Below, piece after piece: positions 33,844-44,714 of a DNA stretch of 64,000 nt. The notes under the pieces were generated by a model. The model was given only the letters and a program-made list of their open reading frames with translations, was not told the origin of the DNA and searched no databases. Location: the NCBI RefSeq assembly GCF_028688855.1, contig NZ_JAQTXI010000002.1, forward strand, positions 186,001 through 250,000. Direction: 5' to 3'. How positions within the stretch are numbered: position 1 is the first letter of the stretch; every line of letters begins with the position of its first letter. The stretch comes from Neomegalonema sp. Its GTDB lineage: Bacteria > Pseudomonadota > Alphaproteobacteria > Rhodobacterales > Rhodobacteraceae. A program made the position numbers and the translations under genes.

Positions 33844-36587
33844 TCTCCGCCCCGGTGGTGCTGACGGTCTCGGGACTCTATCTTCTGGCGCTCTTCGCCA
33901 TCGCCGCCTTCGCCGACCGCCGCGCCGCGCAGGGCCGTTCGGTGATCGGGAACGCCTGGATCTACACGCTGTCGCTGGCGGTCTACTGCACGGCCTGGAC
34001 CTATTTCGGCAGCGTGGGGAGGGCGGCGGCGGGCGGCGTCTGGTTCCTGCCGATCTATCTCGGGCCGATGCTGGCGATGCTGGTCGCCTGGATCGTGCTG
34101 CGCAAGATGATCCGCATCGCCCAGAGCCACCGCATCACCTCCATCGCCGACTTCATCGCCAGCCGCTACGGCAAGAGCCCCGCCCTCGCGGCTCTGGCGA
34201 CGGTGATCGCGGTGGTGGGGGTGGTGCCCTACATCGCCTTGCAGCTCAAGGCGGTTTCGGCGGGCTACCAGATCCTCACCCAGGGGTCCGGCCCTCAGGA
34301 GGAGGCCCTCGTCTGGTGGCGCGACGGCGCGCTGATGGTGGCTCTGGCTCTGGCGGCCTTCGCGATCCTCTTCGGCACGCGGCACCTCGACAGCGCCGAG
34401 CGTCATGAAGGGATGGTGGCGGCCATCGCCTTCGAATCCCTCGTCAAGCTGGTCGCCTTCCTGGCGGTGGGGGCCTTCGTGACCTGGGGGCTCTTCGGGG
34501 GCATGGCCGACGTCTGGGCGCGCGCGAAGGCCCTGCCCGGCCTGACGGACCTCCTCCGGATCGACGGCGGACAGGGCGGCGGCGGATTCCCCTACGCCGA
34601 GTGGTTCGGCATGACCATGCTGGCCATGTTCTCGGTGCTGCTGCTGCCGCGGCAATTCCAGATGATGGTCGTGGAATGCGTGGACGAGCGCCATGTGAAG
34701 CGCGCCGCCTGGGCCTTTCCGGCCTATCTTCTGGCGATCAACCTCTTCGTTCTGCCCATCGCTCTGGGCGGATTGGTCCTGTTCGGGCCCGGCGTCATGG
34801 ATCCCGAGACCTTCGTGCTGTCGCTGCCGCTCTCGCAGGGCGCGACGGCTCTGGCGCTCTTCGCCTATGTCGGCGGCTTGTCGGCGGCCACGGGCATGCT
34901 GATCGTCGAGACGGTGGCGATCTCGACCATGGTCTGCAACGATCTCGTGATGCCCGCGCTCCTGCGCCAGCCCTGGTTCGGAGGGCGGGCCGGAGGCGAT
35001 CTGACGCGGCTTCTGCTCAACATCCGGCGGGCGGCCATCGTGGGGGTGCTGCTGCTCGGCTATCTCTATTTCCAGATCGCCGGAGACGCCTACGCCCTGG
35101 TCTCCATCGGGCTGATCAGCTTCGCGGCGGTGGCGCAGTTCGCGCCTGCGCTGCTCGGGGGGATCTACTGGCGCGGCGGAACCCTGCGGGGCGCCTTCGC
35201 GGGCATGGCGGGCGGATTCCTCGTCTGGATCTGGACGCTGATGCTGCCTTCGGTGGCGAAGTCGGGCTGGATCCCCGACGGATTCCTGCGGCATGGCCCC
35301 TTCGGAATCGGCTGGCTCGCGCCGGAGAGCCTCTTCGGCCTGACCGCTCTGGATCCGCTGTCGCATTCGCTCTTCTGGAGCCTGCTGGTCAACGTCGCGC
35401 TTTACGTGGGGCTTTCCCTGGCGCGGGCGCCCTCGGCGCGGGAGGCGAGCCAGGCGCTGCTCTTCGTCGAGGTCTTCGCGCAGGACTCGGCCCAGGGCCG
35501 CGATCAGGCCCCGATCTTCTGGCGCGGCCGGGCGCGGCTGGAGGATCTCACCGGACTGGCCGCCAGGCTGCTCGGGCCGGAGCAGTCGCGGCGCTTCTTC
35601 GAGGATTACGCCCGCGAGACCCGCGCGCCCTCGGTCGCGCAGATCCGCGCCGACGCCCGTCTGGTGGATCGCGTGGAGCGGCGTCTGGCGGGCGTGGTGG
35701 GGAGCGCCTCGGCGCGGGTGCTGATCTCCAAGGCGGCGCAGGAATCGCCTTTGGGCATCGAGGACGTGATGGAGATCGTCGGCGAGGCCTCGGAGGTCCG
35801 CGCCTACGCCCGGGCTCTGGAGAAGGCGGGCGCCGAACTGCGCGAGGCCAACGAACGCCTGAAAAGCCTCGACCAGATGAAGGACGACTTCATGTCCTCG
35901 GTGACGCACGAGCTGCGCACCCCCCTGACCTCCATCCGGGCGCTCTCGGAGCTGATGCTCGACGCCCCGGACATGGAGGAAGTCGAGCGCGAGGAGTTCC
36001 TCGGCATCATCATCGCCGAAAGCGAGCGGCTCGGGCGGCTGGTGAATCAGGTGCTGGATCTGGCCAAGATCGAATCCGGCCATGCGGAATGGCGCATCGT
36101 CGAGATGGACCTGCGCAAGCTGGTCTCGGACGCCGCGCGCGCCACGGCGGAGCTCTTCCACAAGAAGGACGCCGAGCTCGTCCTCAGCCTGCCGGAGGGG
36201 CCGCGCCTGCTCCACGCCGATCCCGACCGCCTGACCCAGGTGATGGTGAATCTGCTCTCCAACGCCGCGAAATTCATGCCCGAGGCCGGAGGCCGCGCCG
36301 AAATCCTCCTCCGCGAGGAGCCGGGCTGGCTGGTCGTGGAGATCCGGGACAACGGCCCCGGCGTGCCTCTGGCGGATCAGGCGACCATCTTCGAGAAGTT
36401 CCGTCAGGCCGGAGACGCCCTGACCCGTCCGCCCGGAACGGGGCTCGGGCTGCCGATCAGCCGCGAGATCGTGGAGCGTTTCGGCGGCAGCATGAGCCTC
36501 GACTCGCAGCCCGGTCAGGGGTCATGCTTCTCCTTCCGTCTGCCCGTCGGACGGGAGGAGGCCGCGCAAGACCGCCCAGACGCATGA
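33840..36587 (+). CDS. Hybrid SLC5 (Na+/solute symporter)-sensor histidine kinase
   Basis: Membrane sensor of 915 residues. Residues 1-520 form a sodium:solute symporter domain with about 13 membrane segments (YCTAWTYFGSVGRAAAGG, SHRITSIADFIASRYGKSP, GLSAATGMLIVETVAISTMVCNDL). A linker of about 160 residues follows and then a histidine kinase: phospho-acceptor His690 in SSVTHELRTPLTSIRAL, N-box LLSNAAKFMPEAGG, G1 IRDNGPGVP and G2 GTGLGLPIS. It belongs to the same architecture class as CrbS and PutP-kinase hybrids, in which the transporter domain senses a carboxylate or similar solute. The ligand is unknown. It precedes its response regulator by 45 bp. Confidence 0.92.
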   Translation: MISAPVVLTVSGLYLLALFAIAAFADRRAAQGRSVIGNAWIYTLSLAVYCTAWTYFGSVGRAAAGGVWFLPIYLGPMLAMLVAWIVLRKMIRIAQSHRITSIADFIASRYGKSPALAALATVIAVVGVVPYIALQLKAVSAGYQILTQGSGPQEEALVWWRDGALMVALALAAFAILFGTRHLDSAERHEGMVAAIAFESLVKLVAFLAVGAFVTWGLFGGMADVWARAKALPGLTDLLRIDGGQGGGGFPYAEWFGMTMLAMFSVLLLPRQFQMMVVECVDERHVKRAAWAFPAYLLAINLFVLPIALGGLVLFGPGVMDPETFVLSLPLSQGATALALFAYVGGLSAATGMLIVETVAISTMVCNDLVMPALLRQPWFGGRAGGDLTRLLLNIRRAAIVGVLLLGYLYFQIAGDAYALVSIGLISFAAVAQFAPALLGGIYWRGGTLRGAFAGMAGGFLVWIWTLMLPSVAKSGWIPDGFLRHGPFGIGWLAPESLFGLTALDPLSHSLFWSLLVNVALYVGLSLARAPSAREASQALLFVEVFAQDSAQGRDQAPIFWRGRARLEDLTGLAARLLGPEQSRRFFEDYARETRAPSVAQIRADARLVDRVERRLAGVVGSASARVLISKAAQESPLGIEDVMEIVGEASEVRAYARALEKAGAELREANERLKSLDQMKDDFMSSVTHELRTPLTSIRALSELMLDAPDMEEVEREEFLGIIIAESERLGRLVNQVLDLAKIESGHAEWRIVEMDLRKLVSDAARATAELFHKKDAELVLSLPEGPRLLHADPDRLTQVMVNLLSNAAKFMPEAGGRAEILLREEPGWLVVEIRDNGPGVPLADQATIFEKFRQAGDALTRPPGTGLGLPISREIVERFGGSMSLDSQPGQGSCFSFRLPVGREEAAQDRPDA

Positions 36588-36632
36588 GACCAGACCCACA
36601 AGACAAGAAACGAAGCCGGGGAGGAAGCCAGA

Positions 36633-36998
36633 ATGACCACCAAGGTCCTGATCGCCGACGACGAACCCAACATCGTCGTCTCGCTGGAGTTCATGATGAA
36701 GCGGGCGGGCTATGAGGTTCTGGTCGCCCGCGACGGCCCGAGCGCCCTGGAGGCCATCCGTCGCGAGCGTCCCCGGCTGGTGCTTCTGGACGGCATGATG
36801 CCCGGCATGACCGGATTCGACGTCTGCGAGGCCGTGCGCGCCGACGCCGCCCTGGCGGGAATCCGCATCCTGATGCTCACCGCCAAGGGCCGCGACGCCG
36901 ACATCGCCAGAGGCGTGGGCGCGGGCGCCGACGCCTATGTCACGAAACCCTTCTCCACCCGCGATCTCGTGAAGATGGTTCAGGAGATGCTCGCGTGA
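36633..36998 (+). CDS. Single-domain response regulator (receiver only)
   Basis: CheY-like receiver of 121 residues with acidic pocket IADDEP (D9, D10), phospho-acceptor Asp53 in VLLDGMMPGMTG, conserved Thr in MLTAKG and Lys in YVTKPFS. There is no output domain, so it must act through protein contacts. The likely partner kinase is the SLC5-kinase just upstream. The stop overlaps the GTG start of the PAS/exonuclease protein as GTGA, which suggests that protein or the DUF294 protein as an output partner. That link is inference. CrbR-type regulators carry a LuxR HTH; this one does not. Confidence 0.93.
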   Translation: MTTKVLIADDEPNIVVSLEFMMKRAGYEVLVARDGPSALEAIRRERPRLVLLDGMMPGMTGFDVCEAVRADAALAGIRILMLTAKGRDADIARGVGAGADAYVTKPFSTRDLVKMVQEMLA

Positions 36999-39145
36999 GC
37001 CGCCGGACGCGCCGGATCGGCGCTCTGCTGGCGCCGGGGGCGGCTCTGGCGCTCTGGCTGGTCCTCGGGGCGCTGCTGCTGCGCTCGACCCTCACGCCGG
37101 AGCAGGACGGCGCGCTGTCGGCGGCCTTGGGAAGCGCCGCAGGGCCGCTGATCGGCGTGGGGGCGCTCTGGTGGCTGGCGGCGGCGGGGCTCGGAGCCTG
37201 GGCCGCCGGGCGGGTTCGGAAGCTCTGGGCGGCGCCGGCGGCGCGTCTGACGGATTCCCTGCGCGTCATGGCCGAGAATCCCGCCGCGCCCGCGCCCGCG
37301 CCCGAAGGCGCGCCGGAGATCCGGGCCCTGACCGCCGCCGTCTCCGATCTGGCGGAGCGCCGCAAGGCCCTTCAGGACAGCCTCGACGCCCGCGTGCGCG
37401 AAGCCAGCGCCGCCGTGGCCCATGAACGCGACCAGCTCGCGGCGCTCATGGCGGAGCTTCAGCAAAGCGTGGTGGTCTGCAATCTCGAAGGGCGGATCCT
37501 GCTCTACAACGGCCGGGCGCGGGCTCTGACGAAACGGCTCTCGCGGTCTCCGGGAGGCGCGGGGGGCGTCGAGCTGATGGGGCTCGGGCGCTCGATCCAC
37601 GGCGTGGTGGACGCCGCCCGCCTCGATCACGCCCGCGAGACGGTCGAGCGGCGCCAGGCCCGCGGAGAAGGCGCGGCCTCGGCGCGCTTCGTCGCGGCCA
37701 CGCCGGAGGGGCGCCTCCTTCAGGTGGGCATGGCGCCGGTGCGCTCGGGCGGCGAAGGGGCCATGACCGGCTTCGTCCTCATGTTCGACGACGTGACGGA
37801 AGAGCACGCCGCCCAGATCCAGCGCGACCGGCATCTGCAAGGGCTGATCGAGGCGAGCCGCTCCTCCTTCACCAGCATGCAGGCGGCCCTCGACACGCTC
37901 GACTATCCCGATCTGCAGCCCGACGAACGCGAGCAGTTCCAGCAGGTGGTCCGCGACGAGGTGGGCGCCATGAGCGCGCGCCTCGAAACCACCGCCGCCG
38001 AAGCCGCCCGCGACGCGCGGATCCGCTGGCCGCTTCAGGACATGCTCGGCGCGGATCTGCTGTCGGCGGCCGCGCGGCGGATGGAATCGGGCCATGGCGC
38101 CTCCGCCGCCGTGGAGGAGGCGCCCGAAGACCTCTGGCTCAGCGTGGACAGCTTCGGGCTGATCGAGGCTCTGGCCTTCCTCGGGGGGCGTCTGGCGACG
38201 CGGCTGAAGGCGCAGGGCCTGAGCCTGCGTCTGGCGCCCGCCGGAGGCTGGGCTCATCTGGACATCGTCTGGCGGGGCGAGGGCGCGCCAGCCGCCGAAA
38301 CCCTCTCCGGCTGGCTGGGCGAGGCCATGAACGGCGAAGGCGGACCCTCCGTGCGCGATCTGGCGGAGCGTCATGGCGGGGAGATCTGGCTGGAGCGCGA
38401 CCGCAAGCGCGATCTCGCCTTCTTCCGCTTCCTGCTGCCGGCGGCCAGCGGCGCCGAGGCGGCGGATTCCGAAACGCTCTCCAGCCGCCCGGAATATTAC
38501 GACTTCAACCTCTTCGCCGCCAGCGAGGCCAGCCGCCACCTCGACGACCGCCCGCTGACGGGCCTCGCCTATACGGTCTTCGACACCGAGACCACGGGGC
38601 TGAATCCTTCGGGCGGCGACGAGATCATCCAGATCGGCGCGGCGCGGATCGTCAACGGGCGGATCCTGCGGGGCGAGCTCTTCGAGCAGCTGGTCGATCC
38701 CCGGCGCGACATCCCGGAGGCGGGGATTCCCATCCACGGCGTCACGCCGGAGATGGTGCGCGGCAAGCCGACCATCGGCGAGGTCCTGCCGGTGTTCCAC
38801 GCCTTCGCCGCCGACACGGCTCTGGTGGGGCACAACGTGGCCTTCGACATGCGCTTTCTGGCGCTCAAGGAGGAGCAGGCGGGGGTCCGCTTCGATCAGC
38901 CGGTGCTGGACACGCTGCTGCTCTCGAGCATCCTGCATCCGGACGCGACCTCGCACAGCCTCGATTCCATCGCGGGGCGTCTGGGGGTGAAGATCACGGG
39001 GCGGCATACGGCGGCGGGGGACGCCCTCGCCACCGCCGAGGTTTTCCTCAAGCTGCTGCCGCTGCTCCAGCATCGGGGAATCGAGACCTTCGGGCAGGCG
39101 CGCAAGGCGGCTCAGGAGTCCTATTACGCCCGCCTGAAATATTGA
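36995..39145 (+). CDS. Membrane PAS / degenerate-kinase protein fused to a DnaQ-like 3'-5' exonuclease
   Basis: Protein of 716 residues beginning with GTG (overlapping GTGA). Two membrane helices (about 8-30 and 49-72), a HAMP-like/coiled-coil linker (75-155), a PAS domain (about 155-275, VVVCNLEGRILLYNGRARALT), then a helical and ATPase-like region without recognisable H-box or G-boxes (about 280-490), and a C-terminal exonuclease (about 522-700). Exonuclease motifs: DTETTGL (Asp530, Glu532), HNVAFDMRF and HTAAGDALAT, the DEDDh set of DNA polymerase III epsilon-like proteins. All catalytic residues appear present. Tethering a nuclease to a membrane sensor is unusual, and its substrate is unknown. 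Confidence 0.88.
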   Translation: MSRRTRRIGALLAPGAALALWLVLGALLLRSTLTPEQDGALSAALGSAAGPLIGVGALWWLAAAGLGAWAAGRVRKLWAAPAARLTDSLRVMAENPAAPAPAPEGAPEIRALTAAVSDLAERRKALQDSLDARVREASAAVAHERDQLAALMAELQQSVVVCNLEGRILLYNGRARALTKRLSRSPGGAGGVELMGLGRSIHGVVDAARLDHARETVERRQARGEGAASARFVAATPEGRLLQVGMAPVRSGGEGAMTGFVLMFDDVTEEHAAQIQRDRHLQGLIEASRSSFTSMQAALDTLDYPDLQPDEREQFQQVVRDEVGAMSARLETTAAEAARDARIRWPLQDMLGADLLSAAARRMESGHGASAAVEEAPEDLWLSVDSFGLIEALAFLGGRLATRLKAQGLSLRLAPAGGWAHLDIVWRGEGAPAAETLSGWLGEAMNGEGGPSVRDLAERHGGEIWLERDRKRDLAFFRFLLPAASGAEAADSETLSSRPEYYDFNLFAASEASRHLDDRPLTGLAYTVFDTETTGLNPSGGDEIIQIGAARIVNGRILRGELFEQLVDPRRDIPEAGIPIHGVTPEMVRGKPTIGEVLPVFHAFAADTALVGHNVAFDMRFLALKEEQAGVRFDQPVLDTLLLSSILHPDATSHSLDSIAGRLGVKITGRHTAAGDALATAEVFLKLLPLLQHRGIETFGQARKAAQESYYARLKY

Positions 39146-39152
39146 GGAGCGG

Positions 39153-39180
39153 GGAGCGGGGCCCGCGAAGGCCCCGCTCC
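39153..39180. terminator. Hairpin between convergent exonuclease and aminotransferase genes
   Basis: A ten-base perfect stem (GGAGCGGGGC with GCCCCGCTCC) around an eight-base loop, in the 42 bp gap between the convergent stops. No T-run follows on either strand, so termination may be Rho-assisted. Confidence 0.55.
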
Positions 39181-39187
39181 GGAGAGG

Positions 39188-40522
39188 TCAGGCGACGCGC
39201 TTGATGGCCTCGCCCAGAATCGAGACGATTTCGCCGATCTGCGCCTTTTCGAGGATCAGCGGCGGCGAAAGCGCCACGATGTCGCCGGTGACGCGGATCA
39301 GGAGGCCCTTCTCGAAGCAATCCACGAAGACGTCGTAGGCCCGGGCCCCGACGGCGCCTTCGCGGGACGAAAGCTCGACGCCCGCCACCAGCCCCAGCGT
39401 GCGGATGTCGATCACATGCGGCAGGCCCTTGAGGCTGAAGATCGCCTCCTCCCAGGCCTGAGCCAGATCCGCGGCGCGGGTCAGGAGGCTCTCCTCGCGA
39501 TAGACGTCCAGCGTGGCGATCCCCGCCGCGCAGGCGAGGGGATGGCCGGAATAGGTGTAGCCGTGGAACAGCTCGATGGCGGCGTCCGGTCCGGTCATCA
39601 GGCCGTCATGCACCTTGCGGCTCGCGAAGACCGCGCCCATGGGCACCGCGCCGTTGGTCAGGCCCTTGGCGGTGGTCATGAGGTCGGGCGTCACGCCGAA
39701 GTAATCGGCGGCGAAGGGAGTCCCGAGGCGGCCGAATCCGGTGATCACCTCGTCGAAGATCAGCAGGATGCCGTGTTTCGTCGCGATCTCGCGCAGGCGC
39801 TGGAGATAACCCTTCGGCGGCGGCAGAACGCCCGTCGAGCCCGCCAGAGGCTCCACGATCACGGCGGCGATGGTCTCGGCGCCGTGCAGCGCCACGAGCC
39901 GCTCCAGATCCTCGGCGAGTTCGGCGCCATGCTCGGGCAGGCCGGGCGTGAAGGCGTTGCGGGCCGGATCATGGGTGTGGCGCAGATGGTCGGCGGGGAT
40001 CTGCGGGAAGACGCGGCGATTGTTCACCAGGCCGCCCACCGAGATGCCGCCGAAGCCCACGCCGTGATAGCCGCGTTCGCGGCCGATGACGCGGGTGCGC
40101 GTCCCCTGCCCCATGGCGCGCTGCCAGGCGATGGCGATCTTGAGGGCGGTGTCCACCGATTCCGAACCGGAATTGGTGTAGAACACGCGGTCCAGTTTCG
40201 CCGCGCCCTCGCCCGGCGCGATCTCCGCGAGGCGCTCGGCGAATTCGAAGGCGACGGGGTGACCCATCTGGAAGGTGGGAGCGAAATCCATGGTCGCGAT
40301 CTGCCGCGCCACGGCTTCGGAGATCTGGCGGCGTCCGTGCCCGGCGTTGACGCACCAGAGCCCGGCGGTGCCGTCGAGGATCTTGCGGCCGTCGTCGGAG
40401 GAATAATGCATCCCCTCGGCGGAGACGAGCATGCGCGGAGCCTTCTTGAACTGGCGATTGGCCGTGAAGGGCATCCAGAAGGCGTCGAGCGAAGGCGAAT
40501 TGGGGCGGGCGGGGGCGTTCAC
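39188..40522 (-). CDS. Omega-amino acid:pyruvate aminotransferase (class III)
   Basis: PLP aminotransferase of 444 residues, related to beta-alanine:pyruvate and taurine-type transaminases. It starts with the family-typical MPFTANRQFKKAPRMLVSAEGMHY and then LDGTAGLWCVNAGHGR, FYTNSGSESVDTALKIA, RERGYHGVGFGGISVGG, PLP-contacting IFDEVITGFGRLG and Schiff-base Lys in TTAKGLTNGAVPMGA. The likely reaction moves an amino group from beta-alanine, a polyamine or an amine to pyruvate. The start is a GTG at 40522 with GAGGAG six bases upstream. It is divergent from an XRE-cupin regulator, a usual pairing for polyamine and omega-amino-acid genes. Confidence 0.9.
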   Translation of the reverse strand: MNAPARPNSPSLDAFWMPFTANRQFKKAPRMLVSAEGMHYSSDDGRKILDGTAGLWCVNAGHGRRQISEAVARQIATMDFAPTFQMGHPVAFEFAERLAEIAPGEGAAKLDRVFYTNSGSESVDTALKIAIAWQRAMGQGTRTRVIGRERGYHGVGFGGISVGGLVNNRRVFPQIPADHLRHTHDPARNAFTPGLPEHGAELAEDLERLVALHGAETIAAVIVEPLAGSTGVLPPPKGYLQRLREIATKHGILLIFDEVITGFGRLGTPFAADYFGVTPDLMTTAKGLTNGAVPMGAVFASRKVHDGLMTGPDAAIELFHGYTYSGHPLACAAGIATLDVYREESLLTRAADLAQAWEEAIFSLKGLPHVIDIRTLGLVAGVELSSREGAVGARAYDVFVDCFEKGLLIRVTGDIVALSPPLILEKAQIGEIVSILGEAIKRVA

Positions 40523-40697
40523 GGCGATCTCCTCTGCGGCATTCCCCGTCGCGCGGGGCGCCTCATGAGAGATCCGGCGAAAATTTAAAACAAGTCCTTT
40601 TCATTCGCGAGGCAAGGCCTTGAATCTTCAGGAGCGCATCCTGTAACGTTGCGTCAGCCGCAACGGCCTCGACAGGCGCGGCCGGAGGAGGAAGGCC

Positions 40698-41243
40698 ATG
40701 GAGGACCTCGGCGGCAGACTGCGCCATCTGCGCCAGATGCGCGGCCTCTCTCAAAGAGAGCTGGCGCGTCGGGCGGGCGTGGCCAATTCGACCATCTCGC
40801 TGATCGAATCCAACCGCAGCAATCCTTCGGTGGGGGCGCTCAAGCGCATCCTCGACGGGGCGCCGATCAGCCTCGCGGAGTTCTTCGCGCTCTCGCCCGG
40901 AGCGCCGAGGCAGGTCTTCTACAGCGCCGAGGAGATGACCGAGATCGGCAAGGGACGCATCTCCTACCGGCAGCTCGGCGGAGACCTCTTCGGACGGGCG
41001 CTCCAGATCCTGCGCGAGACCTATCAGCCCGGCGCCGACACGGGCGCCGTCCTGCTCTCGCATGAGGGCGAAGAGGGCGGAATCCTGCTCAGCGGGCGGC
41101 TCGAGGTGACGGTGGAGGGCGAACGCCGCATCCTCGGCCCCGGCGACGGCTATTATTTCGAGAGTCTGCGTCCGCATCGCTTCCGCTGCGTGGGGCCGCA
41201 TCCCTGCGAGCTGGTCAGCGCCTGCACGCCTCCCAGCTTCTGA
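40698..41243 (+). CDS. XRE-cupin transcriptional regulator (PuuR-like)
   Basis: Regulator of 181 residues: N-terminal HTH_XRE (about 5-60, LRHLRQMRGLSQRELARRAGVANSTISLIESNRSNPSVGALKRIL) and C-terminal cupin_2 domain (about 105-175, LLSHEGEEGGILLSGRLEVTVEGERRILGPGDGYYF). The architecture matches PuuR and related repressors responding to amines and amino acids. It is divergent from the aminotransferase across a 175 bp gap, so control of that gene is likely. GGAGGAAGG lies about five bases before the ATG. Confidence 0.9.
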   Translation: MEDLGGRLRHLRQMRGLSQRELARRAGVANSTISLIESNRSNPSVGALKRILDGAPISLAEFFALSPGAPRQVFYSAEEMTEIGKGRISYRQLGGDLFGRALQILRETYQPGADTGAVLLSHEGEEGGILLSGRLEVTVEGERRILGPGDGYYFESLRPHRFRCVGPHPCELVSACTPPSF

Positions 41244-41319
41244 AGCCGCGCCCTCTCGGACTTGTGGAGGATTACGCCGCGTCGCGTTCCGTGCCAGCAT
41301 GGGCCGAGGAGGTTCCCCC

Positions 41320-43212
<1,893 letters not shown>

Positions 43213-43243
43213 GCGCGATCCGGGGCGCCGCAGGCGCCTCGCC

Positions 43244-43266
43244 TGTGGCGGGGCTGCGGCGCCACA
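43244..43266. promoter_or_regulatory. Candidate enhancer (UAS) for the sigma-54 activator
   Basis: TGTGGCG and CGCCACA flank nine bases, a perfect 7-bp inverted repeat starting 31 bp after the activator gene and about 170 bp upstream of the -24 box. Distance and form fit a binding site for the Fis-type HTH. A second inverted repeat, AAACCC/GGGTTT, is at 43283-43305. The remaining bases of the 318 bp gap hold no gene I can support. Confidence 0.6.
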
Positions 43267-43391
43267 GTCCCGGTCTGCGCCCAAACCCCCGCCGCGCCTG
43301 GGTTTCCGCAGGGAAAGCCTCCGGCGCGCGGCCCCGGCGAGCCCCGCCGCCCGCGCCCCGCCGCAGCCATGATTTTCCAGCGCATGGATTT

Positions 43392-43404
43392 CAATCCTTT
43401 GATA
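43392..43404 (-). promoter_or_regulatory. IHF-type site between enhancer and sigma-54 promoter
   Basis: On the minus strand TATCAAAGGATTG fits the IHF consensus WATCAANNNNTTR at every specified position. It lies about 30 bp upstream of the -24 box and about 125 bp past the candidate enhancer, where IHF bending is known to help sigma-54 activators reach polymerase. Confidence 0.65.
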
Positions 43405-43433
43405 AATCTATAATATTCACGTTCGCGCAGATC

Positions 43434-43449
43434 TGGCGCCCATCTTGCT
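43434..43449 (+). promoter_or_regulatory. Sigma-54 (-24/-12) promoter before the butanediol-type dehydrogenase
   Basis: TGGCGC, five bases, then TTGCT: the -24 GG and -12 GC are correctly spaced against TGGCAC-N5-TTGCW. It lies about 80 bp before the ATG at 43531, with the AcoR-like activator gene immediately upstream. Confidence 0.85.
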
Positions 43450-43530
43450 TGGGGGTCTCTCAAGAATGAAGGAGGCGGCTTTCGCCTCCATTCATCATCA
43501 GCGTGGCTTCAGCCACAAGGGAGGTTACGA

Positions 43531-44604
43531 ATGCAAGCGCTCCGCTTTCACGCGGCGAAGGATCTGCGCGTCGAGGAGATCCCTGCTCCCGGAAATCCGG
43601 GCCCCGGACAGGTGCTGATCGAGAACCGCTTCTGCGGCATCTGCGGCACCGATCTGCATGAATACGCCTATGGGCCGATCTTCATCCCCAGAGAGCCCCA
43701 TCCCTTCACCGGCGCCCATGGCGCGCAGGTTCTCGGCCATGAGTTCGGCGGCGTGGTCACGGCCGTCGGCGAGGGCGTGGCCCATGTGAAGCCCGGAGAC
43801 CGCGTGTCGGTCCAGCCGCTGATCATGCCGCGCTCCGGAGACTATTTCGCCGCGCGCGGACTCTTCCATCTGAGCACGCAACTGGCTCTGGCGGGGCTGT
43901 CCTGGGGCTCGGGCGGCATGGCGCAGCAGGCGCTGCTCAACGACTACAACGTCGAGCCCATTCCGGACGACCTCTCCGACGAGGAGGCCGCCCTGATCGA
44001 GCCCACCGCCGTAGCCGTCTACGCCTGCGACCGGGCGGGAATCCGGGCGGGCGAAAGCGTGCTGATCACCGGCGCCGGGCCCATCGGCATCCTGACCGCC
44101 ATGGCGGCGCGGGCGGCGGGCGCGACGCAACTCTTCATCTCCGACCTCAACGACACGCGCCTGCGCCTCGCCCAGGAGATCCTCGGCGAGGTCCGCACGA
44201 TCAATCCGCGCAGCGAGAAGGTCGGCGAGGTCGTGCGCGCCGCGACCGAAGGCGGCGTCGGCTGCGACGTCGCGATCGAATGCGTCGGCAACGAGCACGC
44301 CCTCAAGAACTGCGTGGACGCCGTGCGCAAGCAGGGCGTGGTCGTGCAGACGGGCCTGCATCCGGGCGAAAGCCCCCTCGGCTGGTTCGACGTCACCTTC
44401 AAGGACATCGACATCCGGGGCGCCTGGGCCTATCCGACCCATTACTGGCCGCGCGTGGCGCGTCTGATCGCTTCGGGCGCCATTCCGGCCCGGAAGATCG
44501 TGACGAAGCGCATCGCCCTCGCCGAAGCGGTGAAGGAAGGCTTCGATCAACTGCTCGATCCGGCCGGAACCCAACTCAAGATCCTCATCGACCTGTCGCG
44601 CTGA
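43531..44604 (+). CDS. Zinc-type 2,3-butanediol dehydrogenase-like alcohol dehydrogenase lacking the structural zinc lobe
   Basis: Medium-chain dehydrogenase of 357 residues. Catalytic zinc ligands are visible: Cys38 (GICGTDLHEY), His70-Glu71 (GHEFGG) and Glu157 (LIEPTAVAVYACDRAG). The Rossmann motif is GAGPIGILTAMAARAAG. The pattern around HEY...GPIFIP...HPFTGAHGAQVLGHEF is that of (R,R)-butanediol/acetoin dehydrogenases. The region where that family has four Cys for structural zinc (about 97-115) contains none. Likely reaction: oxidation of a small secondary alcohol to a ketone. Control by the sigma-54 promoter suggests induction by an alcohol or ketone. The substrate is inferred. Confidence 0.88.
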   Translation: MQALRFHAAKDLRVEEIPAPGNPGPGQVLIENRFCGICGTDLHEYAYGPIFIPREPHPFTGAHGAQVLGHEFGGVVTAVGEGVAHVKPGDRVSVQPLIMPRSGDYFAARGLFHLSTQLALAGLSWGSGGMAQQALLNDYNVEPIPDDLSDEEAALIEPTAVAVYACDRAGIRAGESVLITGAGPIGILTAMAARAAGATQLFISDLNDTRLRLAQEILGEVRTINPRSEKVGEVVRAATEGGVGCDVAIECVGNEHALKNCVDAVRKQGVVVQTGLHPGESPLGWFDVTFKDIDIRGAWAYPTHYWPRVARLIASGAIPARKIVTKRIALAEAVKEGFDQLLDPAGTQLKILIDLSR

Positions 44605-44714
44605 AACGCGGCCGGATCCGATGACGCGCAGACGCGGCCTCCGCAGAGGGGCCGCGATCCCCGACCTCCGCGCAGCCGGAGGCCGGATCCACAAACATCA
44701 CAGGGAGTGAACTC

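Noticed and set aside
43409..43414. TATAAT as a sigma-70 -10 box for the butanediol-type dehydrogenase
   Set aside because: No fitting -35 lies 16-18 bp upstream, while a well-formed sigma-54 site and its activator are adjacent. The AT-rich patch is better explained by the IHF site.
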